Source: Lachnospiraceae bacterium OF09-6 (GTDB lineage: Bacteria > Bacillota > Clostridia > Lachnospirales > Lachnospiraceae). From it: a stretch of 64,000 nt of DNA. The stretch lies in NCBI GenBank assembly GCA_003435055.1, contig QUMM01000008.1, positions 35,801 through 99,800 on the forward strand, read 5' to 3'. Below, piece after piece: positions 1 through 8,990 of the stretch (its first letter is position 1; every line of letters starts with the position of its first letter). A model generated the notes under the pieces. The model worked only from the letters and a program-made list of their open reading frames with translations. It was not told the DNA's origin and ran no database searches. Position numbers and translations under genes: made by a program.

Positions 1-237
1 CGTAATGGTATAACAATTTTCCTGATCCTTTGTGGCATCACCAAATTGTGTTACCTTCCATCCAGTTCCCTGAGGATCCAGATCCGGAATCATATCCAGA
101 CGTGGATCCGACTGACTTTCCTCCTGCATGGCCAGGACAGTAGCTGCCAGACTGTTTATTTTTCCATTTACCTTATAAATACCAAATCCCAACGCCAGAA
201 CAATTATCAGGCTGAGTACTGTAATTATTTTTTTCAT
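1..237 (-). CDS. N-terminus of a membrane-anchored or secreted protein (cut by window edge)
   Basis: Only the first 79 codons are inside the window. The protein starts MKKIITVLSLIIVLALGFG, a typical uncleaved signal anchor or signal peptide, followed by a polar, Asp/Gln-rich linker and the start of a folded domain (WKVTQFGDATKDQENCYTIT, residues 60-79). The start codon lies behind a GGGAGCGGGA-like ribosome site. The last residues faintly recall the opening strand of ComEC-like metallo-beta-lactamase proteins, but no metal motif is inside the window, so the function is not assigned. It is divergent from the MATE gene to its right. Confidence 0.6.
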   Translation of the reverse strand, partial: MKKIITVLSLIIVLALGFGIYKVNGKINSLAATVLAMQEESQSDPRLDMIPDLDPQGTGWKVTQFGDATKDQENCYTIT

Positions 238-352
238 TCCCGCTCCCTTTCGTTTTTTATTGTAAATTTGTAAATTCAGAACCATACATGAATTCACACA
301 CTCTCATTATAAACGAATTTATACATTTGCAAAGAATAAATTTAAAATGTTC

Positions 353-381
353 TTGACATCAATTTTTTTCTATGCTACTTT
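353..381 (+). promoter_or_regulatory. sigma-A type promoter for the MATE gene
   Basis: A perfect TTGACA (353-358) is followed after 17 bases by TACTTT (376-381). Transcription from here would begin near 388 and give a leader of about 95 bases before the MATE start codon. Inferred from consensus match only. Confidence 0.5.
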
Positions 382-430
382 ATAAGTCCAAAACTCATGT
401 GAATTTTTCTAAACAGCAATGTTTATTTTT

Positions 431-466
431 CGTCACATCACCATACTAGTGATGTGGCGTTTTTTT
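431..466 (+). terminator. leader terminator hairpin (possible attenuator) upstream of MATE gene
   Basis: An 11-bp stem (431-441 with 449-459, core CACATCAC/GTGATGTG) is followed at once by seven T residues (460-466). It lies between the promoter at 353-381 and the ribosome site at 471-477, so it would end the transcript before the gene unless disrupted. Upstream ATGTGA (395-400) is complementary to TCACAT (433-438) and could form a competing pairing. A second small hairpin (AAACA/TGTTT, 411-424) lies between. No known riboswitch class was recognised. Confidence 0.55.
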
Positions 467-483
467 GTGGAAAAGGAGAACTT

Positions 484-1824
484 ATGAATCAGACGTTTAT
501 GAAAGAAAAGAAGATTTTGCCACTGGTACTGTCCATGTCTCTTCCAATGGTCTTATCCATGCTGGTGAATTCTCTTTACAACATTATTGACAGTTATTTT
601 GTAGCTAAAATCAGTGAGAATGCCATGACAGCCCTCTCTCTGGTGTATCCCTTGCAGATTTTAATTAACGCTGTGGCCGTTGGTCTTGGCATTGGTCTGA
701 ATACTGCCGCTTCTTTTTATCTTGGCGCCCAGAACCACGAAAAAGCCGATGATGCCGCCTCCCTTGGTATGGTCTTAAGTGTGATTCATGGATTGGTGCT
801 GACCTTTATCTGCATCCTGATTGTGCCATCTTTCCTGCATCTGTTTACTCAGGATGAAGCCATAATCTCTTATGCTCTGACCTACTCCTATATTGTGTTT
901 GCCTTTACCACCCCAATTACCATCAGTATCGCTATGGAGAAAGTATTCCAGGCAGAGGGACAGATGGTAATCACCATGACCACCATGCTTTGTGGATGTA
1001 TTACCAATATTATCCTGGATCCGATCTTTATCTTTGGTCTGGGACCGGTGCCTGAAATGGGCATTGCCGGTGCTGCCCGGGCTACCGGAATCGGTCAGAT
1101 CGTTCCGATGGTGTTGTATTTTATCATTTATCTGAAAAAGCCTCTGCCACTTCGCCTTCGTATACGAAAAGGTATGTTTGACCGGAAATTGTGCGGACGT
1201 ATCTATGGTGTTGGAATTCCTGCTGCACTGAATATGGCATTACCCTCTTTGATGATCACTGCACTCAATGGCATTCTGGCTTCTTTTTCTGCGGTATATG
1301 TACTGGTGCTGGGTATTTATTACAAGCTGCAAACCTTTATCTATCTGACAGCTAATGGTATTGTCCAGGGCATTCGTCCGATTGTCGGGTACAATTACGG
1401 AGCCGGTGAATACAAGAGAGTCAAAAAAGTATTTCAAACCGCACTGGTTCTGATTGCCGGTGTGATGCTGGCCGGAACCATCATCTGCATGATCTTTGCA
1501 TCCTGGCTGATGGGGCTGTTCACATCCAATCTGGAGACCATCTCCGCAGGATGTACTGCTCTTCGTATTATCAGCATCGGATTCCTTGTTTCATCCATAT
1601 CCGTTACCGCCAGCGGACTGCTGGAGGGGCTGGGACAGGGCACTCTGTCTTTAATTATCTCTTTTATGAGATATCTTCTGGTTATTGTACCGGCTGCATT
1701 TCTGCTGAGTAAAGCATTCGGTGCTGTCGGTGTATGGCATGCCTTCTGGATTGCAGAAGCCGTATCCGCATTTACCTCTTATCTCATTTACCGTAAAAAA
1801 ATAGTTCAGGGATTGCTTCGATAA
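484..1824 (+). CDS. MATE family multidrug/sodium antiporter
   Basis: A 446-residue integral membrane protein with the twelve hydrophobic segments of the multi antimicrobial extrusion family, which couple export of organic cations and drugs to Na+ or H+ entry. The first helix carries PLVLSMSLPMVLSMLVNSLYNI, a hallmark start of the DinF/NorM-like clostridial branch; the halves are related, as expected of the fold. The start at 484 is chosen because AAAGGAG lies 7 bases upstream; a longer in-frame reading from 454 runs through the leader terminator. Substrate is unknown. The stop codon lies inside the downstream terminator stem. Confidence 0.9.
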   Translation: MNQTFMKEKKILPLVLSMSLPMVLSMLVNSLYNIIDSYFVAKISENAMTALSLVYPLQILINAVAVGLGIGLNTAASFYLGAQNHEKADDAASLGMVLSVIHGLVLTFICILIVPSFLHLFTQDEAIISYALTYSYIVFAFTTPITISIAMEKVFQAEGQMVITMTTMLCGCITNIILDPIFIFGLGPVPEMGIAGAARATGIGQIVPMVLYFIIYLKKPLPLRLRIRKGMFDRKLCGRIYGVGIPAALNMALPSLMITALNGILASFSAVYVLVLGIYYKLQTFIYLTANGIVQGIRPIVGYNYGAGEYKRVKKVFQTALVLIAGVMLAGTIICMIFASWLMGLFTSNLETISAGCTALRIISIGFLVSSISVTASGLLEGLGQGTLSLIISFMRYLLVIVPAAFLLSKAFGAVGVWHAFWIAEAVSAFTSYLIYRKKIVQGLLR

Positions 1825-1834
1825 GCAATCCCTG
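1807..1834. terminator. bidirectional terminator between convergent genes
   Basis: A perfect 12-bp inverted repeat (1807-1818 and 1823-1834) with a 4-base CGAT loop. On the minus side it is followed by a seven-T run, so it mainly ends the L,D-transpeptidase transcript; on the plus side a short AATTTT follows. The MATE stop codon (1822-1824) overlaps the loop and stem. Confidence 0.8.
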
Positions 1835-1838
1835 AATT

Positions 1839-2857
1839 TTAATAGATAACCACTCTTGTTCTCTTTGGACAATTCTTATAAATATACATCAACGCATCCA
1901 TCTGCAGTCTGACACATCCGTTCGAAACAGCCTTACTGATATTTTTGTCCACTAAGTGATGGAATGCACATCCTTCCGGCACCTCCGGTGTACCTTCACC
2001 AGATGAGAAAATAATGACTGGTCCGCCATATTTTTGTGACCCGTATCCCAGAATTTCTTTTACACCGCTGGCCGTTCTGGTGCTCCATTTTCCAATACAG
2101 CACGGATAGGATTTCTGCAGCTTCCATTTGCCCTGGCTTCCCTTGTAGACATTTACCTTAAGGGTACTTTCTGATACCCAGATCAGCCAGTTGGTATTGC
2201 TGGAATACAGCTTCAAATTTACAAAATCTTCCTTAACATTCCTGGAATAGTCCTTCTTACTGGAAACATCCAGACCGGTATACTTTAGATAACTCCTCTT
2301 AATGGAAATCCGATGTCCGTTTTTCAGATATCCATTTACGACCTTTCCATTCTTAGATGTAACGGTAAGACTGGTTCCCTTGGCCAGTGTTACTTTTTTC
2401 TTAGTTGTCTTGTCTGTTACCGTCACTTTTTTCTTCGTCTTTACCGTATACCTTGGCCTGCGGATCGCCTTGACATCTTCTGCAAGTGTCTTCGCTTTAA
2501 ACTGAACATCGGCTCCTGCACTGTATACTATCTTTCCCTTGACCTTTTTGTAAGCTTTCAGTCTGTACTTATAAGTTTTTCCCGCTGTCAGCCTGGTCAA
2601 TGTATGCATATATGTAGTTCTGGAAACTTCTTTACTGCTTTGTATTTATTCGTTGTTGTGTCATACAGATATAACATGTATCCGGACACATTCGTCCTGG
2701 GTGACCACCTTATCGTTGCACTTCGATCTCCCTGTGATTGCACTCGAAAATACTTTGGTGTGTCCACCTTCGTCTTCGCTGATACCGGCACCGCCATGGC
2801 CATCATCATCAGAATACTCAGTAACAGTATCCTGAAACACGATCTTCTTCTTCTCAT
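1839..2857 (-). pseudogene. secreted L,D-transpeptidase (YkuD) with fibronectin III-like domain, frameshifted
   Basis: Two overlapping reading frames join into one protein of about 340 residues: signal peptide (MRRRRSCFRILLLSILMMM, ending near VSA-KT), one fibronectin type III-like domain, a bacterial SH3-like Lys-rich strand region, and a C-terminal L,D-transpeptidase catalytic domain. The catalytic cysteine is in SNGCVRL, with the paired His in AFHHLVDKN. Such enzymes form 3-3 cross-links in peptidoglycan. The frame breaks inside the fibronectin domain near 2630: adding one base (GG for G) gives a continuous AVKEVSRTTYMHTLTRLTAG. The start at 2857 follows GGAGG. Either a sequence error or a recent mutation; the catalytic half is fully preserved. 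Confidence 0.8.
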
Positions 2858-3237
2858 AAATTTATCTTCCTCCACCTCTTACTGTTCTGTCATATTCAGT
2901 ATAGCATGAAACTATGTGAAAAATGTGTGAAGTTTTCCTTAATTTTGAAAACTCATTTTCCATAGTTTCCTGCAATGTCATTCCTTCATTTTCCATATTT
3001 AAATCTGAATTTTTTAGTGTCCTATTGTTTCTAACGTACCATATTTCCCCAGACAGAACAATTCCATTTTTGTAAAAATAGAAATATTTTACACTGCATT
3101 CTTTTTCTGTTATTCGTGGATTCGTTACCAACAGGCTAATGGTATGCCGTGAGTTCTTCGATCTAATACCGGAATGTTCTCCAGATGCAACAAAACATCT
3201 GACTGATTCTTTCATTCATGACAATAAAATTTATTGT
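2858..3237. other. intergenic stretch without a supported gene
   Basis: About 380 bases. A 117-codon minus-strand reading frame covers most of it and overlaps the start of the transpeptidase gene, but it has no ribosome site, no recognisable domain and no plausible relation to neighbours. It probably holds the promoter of the transpeptidase gene, although no clear one was found. Confidence 0.4.
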
Positions 3238-3813
3238 TTAAGTAATATTATATTCTTTCATTAACTGTTCACAATACTCTTTATCTTCTGTCGCTTTCTG
3301 TAAATCATCCAGGCGCTTTTCTTTCAATAATTGAGAAGTCAACATTGCCATTCTATCCATGCCTTTTTCCATGCCTTTCTCAACGCCATCATCATAAATC
3401 ATCTGACCAAGTCTTGTCATTGCTACCACCTCCTTGATTTCCTGCAATTCTATTCCTTTGAGGAATTTATCTGCCAGTGTATACAAAATTGCAACTGTTT
3501 TCTCTGCAGTAACAGTCTCTCCCTGTTTTGCATAATAAATTGCTTCTTTTATTTTTTCCTTCCGGCTCTGCTTTCCAGACATCAATGGTGCAAGTGCCAG
3601 ACCGGCAAAATCCTCGTCATCAAACACTTCTCCATTATTCATCTTCTCTTTTAGTCTCTTAAAAATCTTATCTGCATCATAGCCAGCCAGATAAACAGGT
3701 TCTACCCTATATGTATAGAACCCACAATTTAATTCTGTCACTGCATTTGTAATCTCGCCAGAATAAATCACATAAGTTAATACCTTCTTTTCTCTCTTCG
3801 GCTGTGTTTTCAA
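3238..3813 (-). pseudogene. Rpn-family (PD-(D/E)XK) nuclease/transposase remnant, N-terminus missing
   Basis: The 191 residues match the C-terminal two thirds of the recombination-promoting nuclease (Rpn/YhgA-like) proteins: YVIYSGEITNAVTELNCGFY, then ALAPLMSG, the helical AEKTVAILYTLADKFL and EVVAMTRLGQMIYDDG segments, and the charged VEKGMEKGMDRM tail. Full-length relatives are about 280-300 residues and carry the nuclease motif in the N-terminal 100 residues, absent here. The only start is a TTG right after an in-frame TAG. It is therefore probably a decayed copy. A second Rpn fragment lies at 9770-10186. Confidence 0.65.
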
Positions 3814-3963
3814 TCTCTTTTTATCTTTTGTAAGCTATAATCTTGTAGTCCTCCTTAAAATCATCATAACAAAAATTATATTGGTATCACATTATAATTT
3901 TATGAAATTTGTTTCTAAGGCTTATGATTTACACTTTACAATTTACAATTTTTCAGAAAATAC

Positions 3964-3992
3964 TTGCTTTTTTCAACCATCGGTGTTATTAT
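3964..3992 (+). promoter_or_regulatory. promoter of tRNA-Pro
   Basis: TTGCTT (3964-3969) and TATTAT (3987-3992) separated by 17 bases, placed about 22 bases before the mature tRNA. Confidence 0.5.
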
Positions 3993-4014
3993 ATTAAAGC
4001 TAGTTCAAAAACAT

Positions 4015-4088
4015 CGATGCGTGGCTCAGCTTGGTAGAGCGCTGCGTTCGGGACGCAGAGGTCGCAAGTTCAAATCTTGTCGCATCGA
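4015..4088 (+). tRNA. tRNA-Pro (anticodon CGG)
   Basis: A complete 74-base cloverleaf: acceptor CGATGCG/CGCATCG, D arm GCTC/GAGC, anticodon stem CTGCG/CGCAG around TTCGGGA giving anticodon CGG, and T arm GCAAG/CTTGT with TTCAAAT loop. CCA is not encoded; the discriminator base is A. A terminator follows directly, so it is a single-gene transcript. Confidence 0.93.
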
Positions 4089-4093
4089 CTAAT

Positions 4094-4132
4094 AAAAAAA
4101 GAGAATCGTTCGTAAGAATGGTTCTCTTTTTT
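4094..4132 (+). terminator. terminator of tRNA-Pro
   Basis: AAAAAGAGAA and TTCTCTTTTT arms separated by a 16-18-base loop, ending in a T-rich run, immediately after the tRNA. Confidence 0.75.
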
Positions 4133-4325
4133 ATTATTTGGTACAAAAAGTATGTACCTTCAATCTCTTCCGGCACGCGTTTAGCACCACCCGCGCCGGA
4201 CACCATATATGAAGATCTGATTAAAAATGGCTTAGCTTTCTTTTAGGATTGCCCGTTTCTACTGGCTTTTCCCAACTACTTATGTTAGACTGTAGATATC
4301 AATCACGAAAAGGAGTCCGCTTCCA

Positions 4326-5381
4326 TTGAATACCAACAAGTCGTCCACTTATAGCAATAAAATCATCTGGTTCGTGGCAGCACTTCTGCTGGCAGTTTTG
4401 ACTATCACAGCCGTACTGAAAGGTGGCGGTGTATCACCTGGAGAATTGGCCACAGATATTCGGAATCTATCGATTCCGGGACTTCTGCTTGCTGTCTCAG
4501 GTATGTTTGGTTTTATATTTTTTGAAGGAATGGCACTGACCGTTATTGTCCGCAGTTTAGGATATCCGGCAAAACACAGACAGGGTTTTGTATATTCAGC
4601 AGCAGATATTTATTTTTCTGCTATTACTCCCTCTGCTTCCGGCGGGCAACCGGCCAGCGCTCTTTTTATGATCCGTGATGGAATTCCCACCACTGCAGTG
4701 ATGGCAGCACTTCTGTTGAATCTGATCATGTATACTATGGTGATTATCACCATTGGCCTGTTCACCATTTTGCTATTTCCGAAGATTTTTTTCAGATTTT
4801 CCCTTCCTGGCAAACTGTTTATTCTCATCGGAATCCTGACTCTGGCCAGTCTGGCAGTTGTCTTCTATCTTCTTTTGCGCAGGCAGAAGCTGCTGAAAGG
4901 GTTGGCTCTTGGTATGGCATCCCTTCTGGACAGATTGCATTGTCACCGGCTCGCTGACAGAATACGCCACAAGCTGGATCATGCATTGGATGAATACGGG
5001 CAGTGTGTGGATCTGTTATTTGATAAAAAACATATGCTGCTAAAAGCCTATCTGCTGAACCTCTGTCAGCGATTGTCTCAGCTTCTGGTGACTCTGGCTG
5101 TATTCTGTGCCATGGGCGGAAGCCGATCCGTACTTCCAGAGTTATTTGCCACTCAGGTTTATGTGGTTCTTGGTTCCAACAGTATGCCGATACCCGGCGC
5201 TATGGGCGTGGCCGATTACCTTATGTTGAACGGCTATATGGCACTGATGACGAAGGCAAACGCCTATCAGCTGGAGATTCTCAGCCGTGGAATTTCTTTT
5301 TATGTCTGTATGATTTTCAGTATGATCACTACTGGCATCGGTTATCTTTTATTACGAAAACAAAATCGAAGGAGAAAATAA
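4326..5381 (+). CDS. flippase-like membrane protein (LPG synthase TM domain, YbhN/UPF0104 family)
   Basis: A 351-residue protein with about eight hydrophobic segments and the signature of the lysylphosphatidylglycerol synthase transmembrane region: DIYFSAITPSASGGQPASA near residues 95-115 and the PIPGAMGVADYLML segment near residue 300. MprF-type proteins use this domain to move lipids across the membrane; the catalytic aminoacyltransferase domain is absent here. The start is TTG at 4326, behind AAAAGGAG. It opens an operon with pssA, psd and a PAP2 gene (gap to pssA 5 bases), which suggests transport or remodelling of the phospholipid made by that operon; the substrate is inferred. Confidence 0.8.
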   Translation: MNTNKSSTYSNKIIWFVAALLLAVLTITAVLKGGGVSPGELATDIRNLSIPGLLLAVSGMFGFIFFEGMALTVIVRSLGYPAKHRQGFVYSAADIYFSAITPSASGGQPASALFMIRDGIPTTAVMAALLLNLIMYTMVIITIGLFTILLFPKIFFRFSLPGKLFILIGILTLASLAVVFYLLLRRQKLLKGLALGMASLLDRLHCHRLADRIRHKLDHALDEYGQCVDLLFDKKHMLLKAYLLNLCQRLSQLLVTLAVFCAMGGSRSVLPELFATQVYVVLGSNSMPIPGAMGVADYLMLNGYMALMTKANAYQLEILSRGISFYVCMIFSMITTGIGYLLLRKQNRRRK

Positions 5382-5386
5382 TTATT

Positions 5387-6091
5387 ATGATTGGATTTTA
5401 TGACTATACTGTAATTTTAACTTATTTATCATTGCTGTCCGGTATCTCCGGCGTCCTGGTATGTCTGAAGGGTATTGGACACCCCTATCTGGGTATGTTT
5501 TTCCTTCTCTTTTCCGGACTCTGCGACACATTTGACGGAAAAGTTGCCAGAAGCAAAAAAGACCGTACCGAGCAGGCCAAACGTTTTGGTATTCAGATCG
5601 ATTCCCTGTCCGATCTGGTGGCTTTTGGTGTTCTTCCAGCCTGTATCGGCATTGCCATGCTGCGCTGCAGTCTGGAATATACCACACTGCCAAACATTCA
5701 TTTTATCCGGCTTCAGGAAAAACCTGTATTTGTTCAGGTGGTCCTGACTGCAATCGCTGCACTCTATGTCCTTGCTGCCATGATCCGTCTTGCTTACTTT
5801 AACGTTCTGGAGGAAGAAGATCAGAACCGGGATGACAATGGAGAAAAGATCTATCTGGGGCTCCCTGTCACCAGTGCCGCCCTGGTCTTTCCAGCCGTAC
5901 TGCTGCTCCATGTATTTGTCAGCGCAGATCTGACATTACTGTATTTCTGTGTTCTGATTGTAATGGGTTTCTTATTTTTGTCCAAAATACATATTAAAAA
6001 ACCACAGAACAGGGAAATTGCACTGATGCTCACTTTTGGTGTATTTGAATTCTCCATTCTGGCTATGATATTAGTATTTACGAAACTTTAG
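5387..6091 (+). CDS. pssA: CDP-diacylglycerol--serine O-phosphatidyltransferase
   Basis: A 234-residue CDP-alcohol phosphatidyltransferase. The family motif D-x2-DG-x2-AR-x8-G-x3-D-x3-D is complete: DTFDGKVAR at residues 46-54 and FGIQIDSLSD ending the motif. Several hydrophobic helices follow. It condenses CDP-diacylglycerol with serine to phosphatidylserine in the membrane. Serine specificity is supported by the next gene, phosphatidylserine decarboxylase, 13 bases downstream. The acidic insert LEEEDQNRDDNGEKIYLGLP, found in PssA proteins, is also present. Confidence 0.88.
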   Translation: MIGFYDYTVILTYLSLLSGISGVLVCLKGIGHPYLGMFFLLFSGLCDTFDGKVARSKKDRTEQAKRFGIQIDSLSDLVAFGVLPACIGIAMLRCSLEYTTLPNIHFIRLQEKPVFVQVVLTAIAALYVLAAMIRLAYFNVLEEEDQNRDDNGEKIYLGLPVTSAALVFPAVLLLHVFVSADLTLLYFCVLIVMGFLFLSKIHIKKPQNREIALMLTFGVFEFSILAMILVFTKL

Positions 6092-6104
6092 GAGGCGGTA
6101 ACCA

Positions 6105-6938
6105 ATGACTTCTCTGGAATTCCTTTATGATACCGTGCCGGGCCGTATTCTTTTAAAGTGTCTGATTCATCCTTGTGTATCGCAGGCCTGCGGCCATTTT
6201 CTGGATAGTTCCCTGTCTGGTTTTCTGATTACACCATTTGCGAGGAAGAATCAGATCATCCTGTCCGACTATCAGCTGGATAATATCCACAGTTTTAATG
6301 ATTTCTTTTCCCGCAAAATTAAGCCGTCTCTGCGACCGGTGGATATGGATCCGAAGTCTCTGATCGCACCATGCGATGGCCTGCTCTCTGTATGGAAGAT
6401 ACAAAAAGATACTGTTCTTCCCATCAAGCAGAGCAGTTATACTCTGACAGATCTGCTGCGCGATCATCGGCTGGCTGCCCGTTATGAAGACGGCTATTGC
6501 TTCGTGTTCCGTCTCTGTGTGGATCACTATCACCGCTATAGCTATGTGGATTCCGGCAGAAAAAGTGGGAACCGTCATATTCCCGGAGTGCTTCATACGG
6601 TACGTCCCATTGCGCTGCGTACACTCCCTGTTTTCACTGAAAACAGCCGGGAATACACACTGATTCAGACATCGCACCTGGGGACTCTGCTACAAATGGA
6701 AGTAGGCGCTATGCTGGTAGGGCGGATCGTGAATCATCATGGTACCTGCACCGTTACCCGTGGTGAGGAAAAGGGCTTTTTCCAGTATGGAGGATCTACT
6801 GTCATTGTTCTCGTGGAAAAGGATCGCATTACTATGCGGGAAGATCTTCTTACTCATTCCACAAACGACACAGAGACGCCGGTAAAACTTGGAGAGGTAC
6901 TTGCTTATGAAAAAATGGATACAGAAGCTTCTGCCTGA
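6105..6938 (+). CDS. psd: phosphatidylserine decarboxylase proenzyme
   Basis: A 277-residue protein of the Psd family, which converts phosphatidylserine to phosphatidylethanolamine. The self-cleavage site that creates the pyruvoyl group is the GGST motif in FFQYGGSTVIV near residue 226. The charge-relay His regions are DHYHRYSYVDSG near residue 143 and VNHHG near 207. Length is typical of the Firmicute branch. The ribosome site is AGGAGG. Its last 32 bases overlap the start of the PAP2 gene, so the two are translationally coupled. Confidence 0.9.
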   Translation: MTSLEFLYDTVPGRILLKCLIHPCVSQACGHFLDSSLSGFLITPFARKNQIILSDYQLDNIHSFNDFFSRKIKPSLRPVDMDPKSLIAPCDGLLSVWKIQKDTVLPIKQSSYTLTDLLRDHRLAARYEDGYCFVFRLCVDHYHRYSYVDSGRKSGNRHIPGVLHTVRPIALRTLPVFTENSREYTLIQTSHLGTLLQMEVGAMLVGRIVNHHGTCTVTRGEEKGFFQYGGSTVIVLVEKDRITMREDLLTHSTNDTETPVKLGEVLAYEKMDTEASA

Positions 6939-7536
6939 TTACGCCATCCGGCCTCTGATTCTGGCACTGGCTGCTAATTTTATTATTTACTTTGGGGTAT
7001 CACAGCTGCGTGATCATTTGACATTTCATTCTCTGGCTCTGCCTGTGGATGACCGGATTCCTTTCTTTGCGCCATTTATTATTTTCTATATTCTGGCTTA
7101 TGTGCAATGGATCATTAACTATCTGCTGATTGCCAGGGAGGGAAAAGCGTTCTGTTATCATTTCATCTATGGTGATGTGATCTCCAAGCTGTTCTGCCTG
7201 GTCTTTTTCCTGTTTTTTCCAACTACACTGGTTCGTCCAGAAGTCACCGGGCACAGCATCTGTGATCAGCTGGTTCGTCTGGTCTACCAGATAGATGCAC
7301 CGGTAAATCTGTTTCCTTCCATTCATTGTCTGGAAAGCTGGTGCTGCATTCACGCAGCCCTGCGCATGAAAAAGACACCACGCTGGTACCTTCCGATCAC
7401 CATAGTGATGTCTTTCTGTGTATTTGCTTCCACCCTGCTGGTGAAGCAACATGTATTCGTTGATATCTTTGGCGGTATTCTGGTATTCGAAGCAGGATAT
7501 TATCTCGCCAGAAAGATAAAGTTCCGCGGACTGTGA
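6907..7536 (+). CDS. PAP2 superfamily membrane phosphatase
   Basis: A 209-residue membrane protein, start at 6907 (TTGGAGAGG upstream), lying inside the end of psd. It has five or six hydrophobic segments. PAP2 motifs are visible in the C-terminal half: NLFPSIHCLESW (motif 2, His) and KQHVFVDIFGG (motif 3, His and Asp). Such enzymes dephosphorylate phosphatidate, undecaprenyl-diphosphate or related lipids at the outer face; some act as headgroup transferases. Fourth gene of the phosphatidylethanolamine operon. Exact substrate cannot be told from the sequence. Confidence 0.82.
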   Translation: MKKWIQKLLPDYAIRPLILALAANFIIYFGVSQLRDHLTFHSLALPVDDRIPFFAPFIIFYILAYVQWIINYLLIAREGKAFCYHFIYGDVISKLFCLVFFLFFPTTLVRPEVTGHSICDQLVRLVYQIDAPVNLFPSIHCLESWCCIHAALRMKKTPRWYLPITIVMSFCVFASTLLVKQHVFVDIFGGILVFEAGYYLARKIKFRGL

Positions 7537-7558
7537 CAACAGTTTTGCGGAACTTTTT
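7518..7558. terminator. terminator after the phospholipid operon
   Basis: AAGTTCCGC (7519-7527) pairs with GCGGAACTT (7547-7555), followed by a T run on the plus side. It overlaps the end of the PAP2 gene and lies just beyond the stop of the convergent MATE gene. Confidence 0.75.
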
Positions 7559-7559
7559 A

Positions 7560-8903
7560 TCATCCGGCTCTCCATTTAGTACGGAATAACACTATGGAGA
7601 AAATAGCTGTGGTACAGATCCAGGTCAACGGATAGGCCCAGCAGATCACCCGGAAGTCAGAGATGACACGAAGTGCAATCGTCACATAAAGGATACGTCC
7701 TACACACCAGAACCCAAACATGCCCAGCATCGGTATCACAGACATTCCCAGGCCACGGAGAATGCCTGTAGCTTCGTGGGAAAACGTCAGAAACAAATAG
7801 AAGAACGTTACTGTCCGCATGAATACTACGCCATATTCTACTGATTGTGGTTCTGAGGTGAAGATTCGAATCAACTGCGGTGCCAGCAGATACATACCAA
7901 TCCCCATGACTACCGCCATCCCCATACTGACCACAGTTCCGAGAAATGCCCCTTTTTGGGCACGCTCCACTTCACCTGCTCCCAGATTCTGACTTACAAA
8001 AGTAGAAAGCGCATTGGAGATGCTGATGATTGGAATAAAAACGAAGCCTTCGATCTTGGAATGTGCTCCCATTCCCGACATGGCAAATTCCCCAAAGGCA
8101 TTGATATTGGCCTGCACTACGATATTTCCAATACTCAGAGCCGAATTCTGAATACCGGCCGGCAATCCCTGATACAGCACCCGCCTCATCATTGGCCCAT
8201 CATATCTTAGCTTGCTCAGATGAATCTTCATATATCCTCCGGTTCGCTGCATACGTATCAGGCACAGAATTGCTGAGAGCCCCTGTGATACCACCGTAGC
8301 CAGTGCTGCTCCTGTAACGCCCATATGCATACCGGCTACCAGCACCAGATCCAGAATTACATTCACCACAGAAGAAATGCACAGATAATACAGTGGGTGC
8401 ACACTGTCTCCCACAGCTCTCATAATGGCCATAAAGATATTATATAAAATAATCATAGAGATCCCGGCAAAATAAATGCGAAAATATGTAATAGAGTAAG
8501 GCAGTACATTCTCCGGGGTCTGCATCCATACCAGAATCGCTGGTGTGAAGATCACCGTAACAATCGTAGCTAGAATACTGGCTGCCACCCCAAAAAGCAC
8601 ATTCGTATGGATCGCCTTTGACACATTCTGATGATCTTCAGCTCCAAAATACCGTGAAATCACCACACCTCCTCCGATAGAGATTCCATTAAAAAATCCA
8701 ACTACCAGAAATGTCAGACTGCCACCGGCACTGACTGCCGCAAAAGAGGCATTATCCGCATAATTTCCAATTACCCAGGCATCTGCCACATTATAGAGCT
8801 GCTGTAAAAGCTGTCCCAGCATCAACGGAAGGGTAAATGCCCACAATCCTCCTGCCACAGAGCCCTCCGTCAGATTCACTGTTTTCTCCTTCGTTTTACC
8901 CAT
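7560..8903 (-). CDS. MATE family efflux transporter
   Basis: A 447-residue, twelve-segment MATE protein with the clostridial start motif TEGSVAGGLWAFTLPLMLGQLLQQLYNVADAWVIG split over the first helix. The two internal halves each begin with a P-LMLGQLLQQ or GLPAGIQNSAL-type helix, as in the family. Start at 8903 behind GGAGGGAAGGA. It differs from the other MATE copy at 484-1824, so these are not a recent duplication. Likely exports cationic compounds; substrate unknown. Confidence 0.9.
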   Translation of the reverse strand: MGKTKEKTVNLTEGSVAGGLWAFTLPLMLGQLLQQLYNVADAWVIGNYADNASFAAVSAGGSLTFLVVGFFNGISIGGGVVISRYFGAEDHQNVSKAIHTNVLFGVAASILATIVTVIFTPAILVWMQTPENVLPYSITYFRIYFAGISMIILYNIFMAIMRAVGDSVHPLYYLCISSVVNVILDLVLVAGMHMGVTGAALATVVSQGLSAILCLIRMQRTGGYMKIHLSKLRYDGPMMRRVLYQGLPAGIQNSALSIGNIVVQANINAFGEFAMSGMGAHSKIEGFVFIPIISISNALSTFVSQNLGAGEVERAQKGAFLGTVVSMGMAVVMGIGMYLLAPQLIRIFTSEPQSVEYGVVFMRTVTFFYLFLTFSHEATGILRGLGMSVIPMLGMFGFWCVGRILYVTIALRVISDFRVICWAYPLTWICTTAIFSIVLFRTKWRAG

Positions 8904-8955
8904 TCCTTCCCTCCATCATACCTAAAAGGTATCATATAACCTTCAATTTAAATAT

Positions 8956-8984
8956 TTCACAAAAAATCTGTTCTATGCTATAGT
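8956..8984 (+). promoter_or_regulatory. promoter of the candidate small RNA
   Basis: TTCACA (8956-8961), 17-base spacer, TATAGT (8979-8984). It points away from the MATE gene at 7560-8903, and no plus-strand gene follows for more than 30 kb apart from RNAs and ends of convergent genes. Confidence 0.5.
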
Positions 8985-8990
8985 TAGAGA

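Noticed and set aside
2862..3215. 117-codon minus-strand reading frame
   Set aside because: No ribosome site or domain, overlaps the transpeptidase start, and lies in an otherwise plain intergenic region.
4000..4246. Reading frames on both strands across tRNA-Pro
   Set aside because: They translate the tRNA and its terminator; a phrase such as LVDATRFELATSAS is the usual tRNA-derived artefact.
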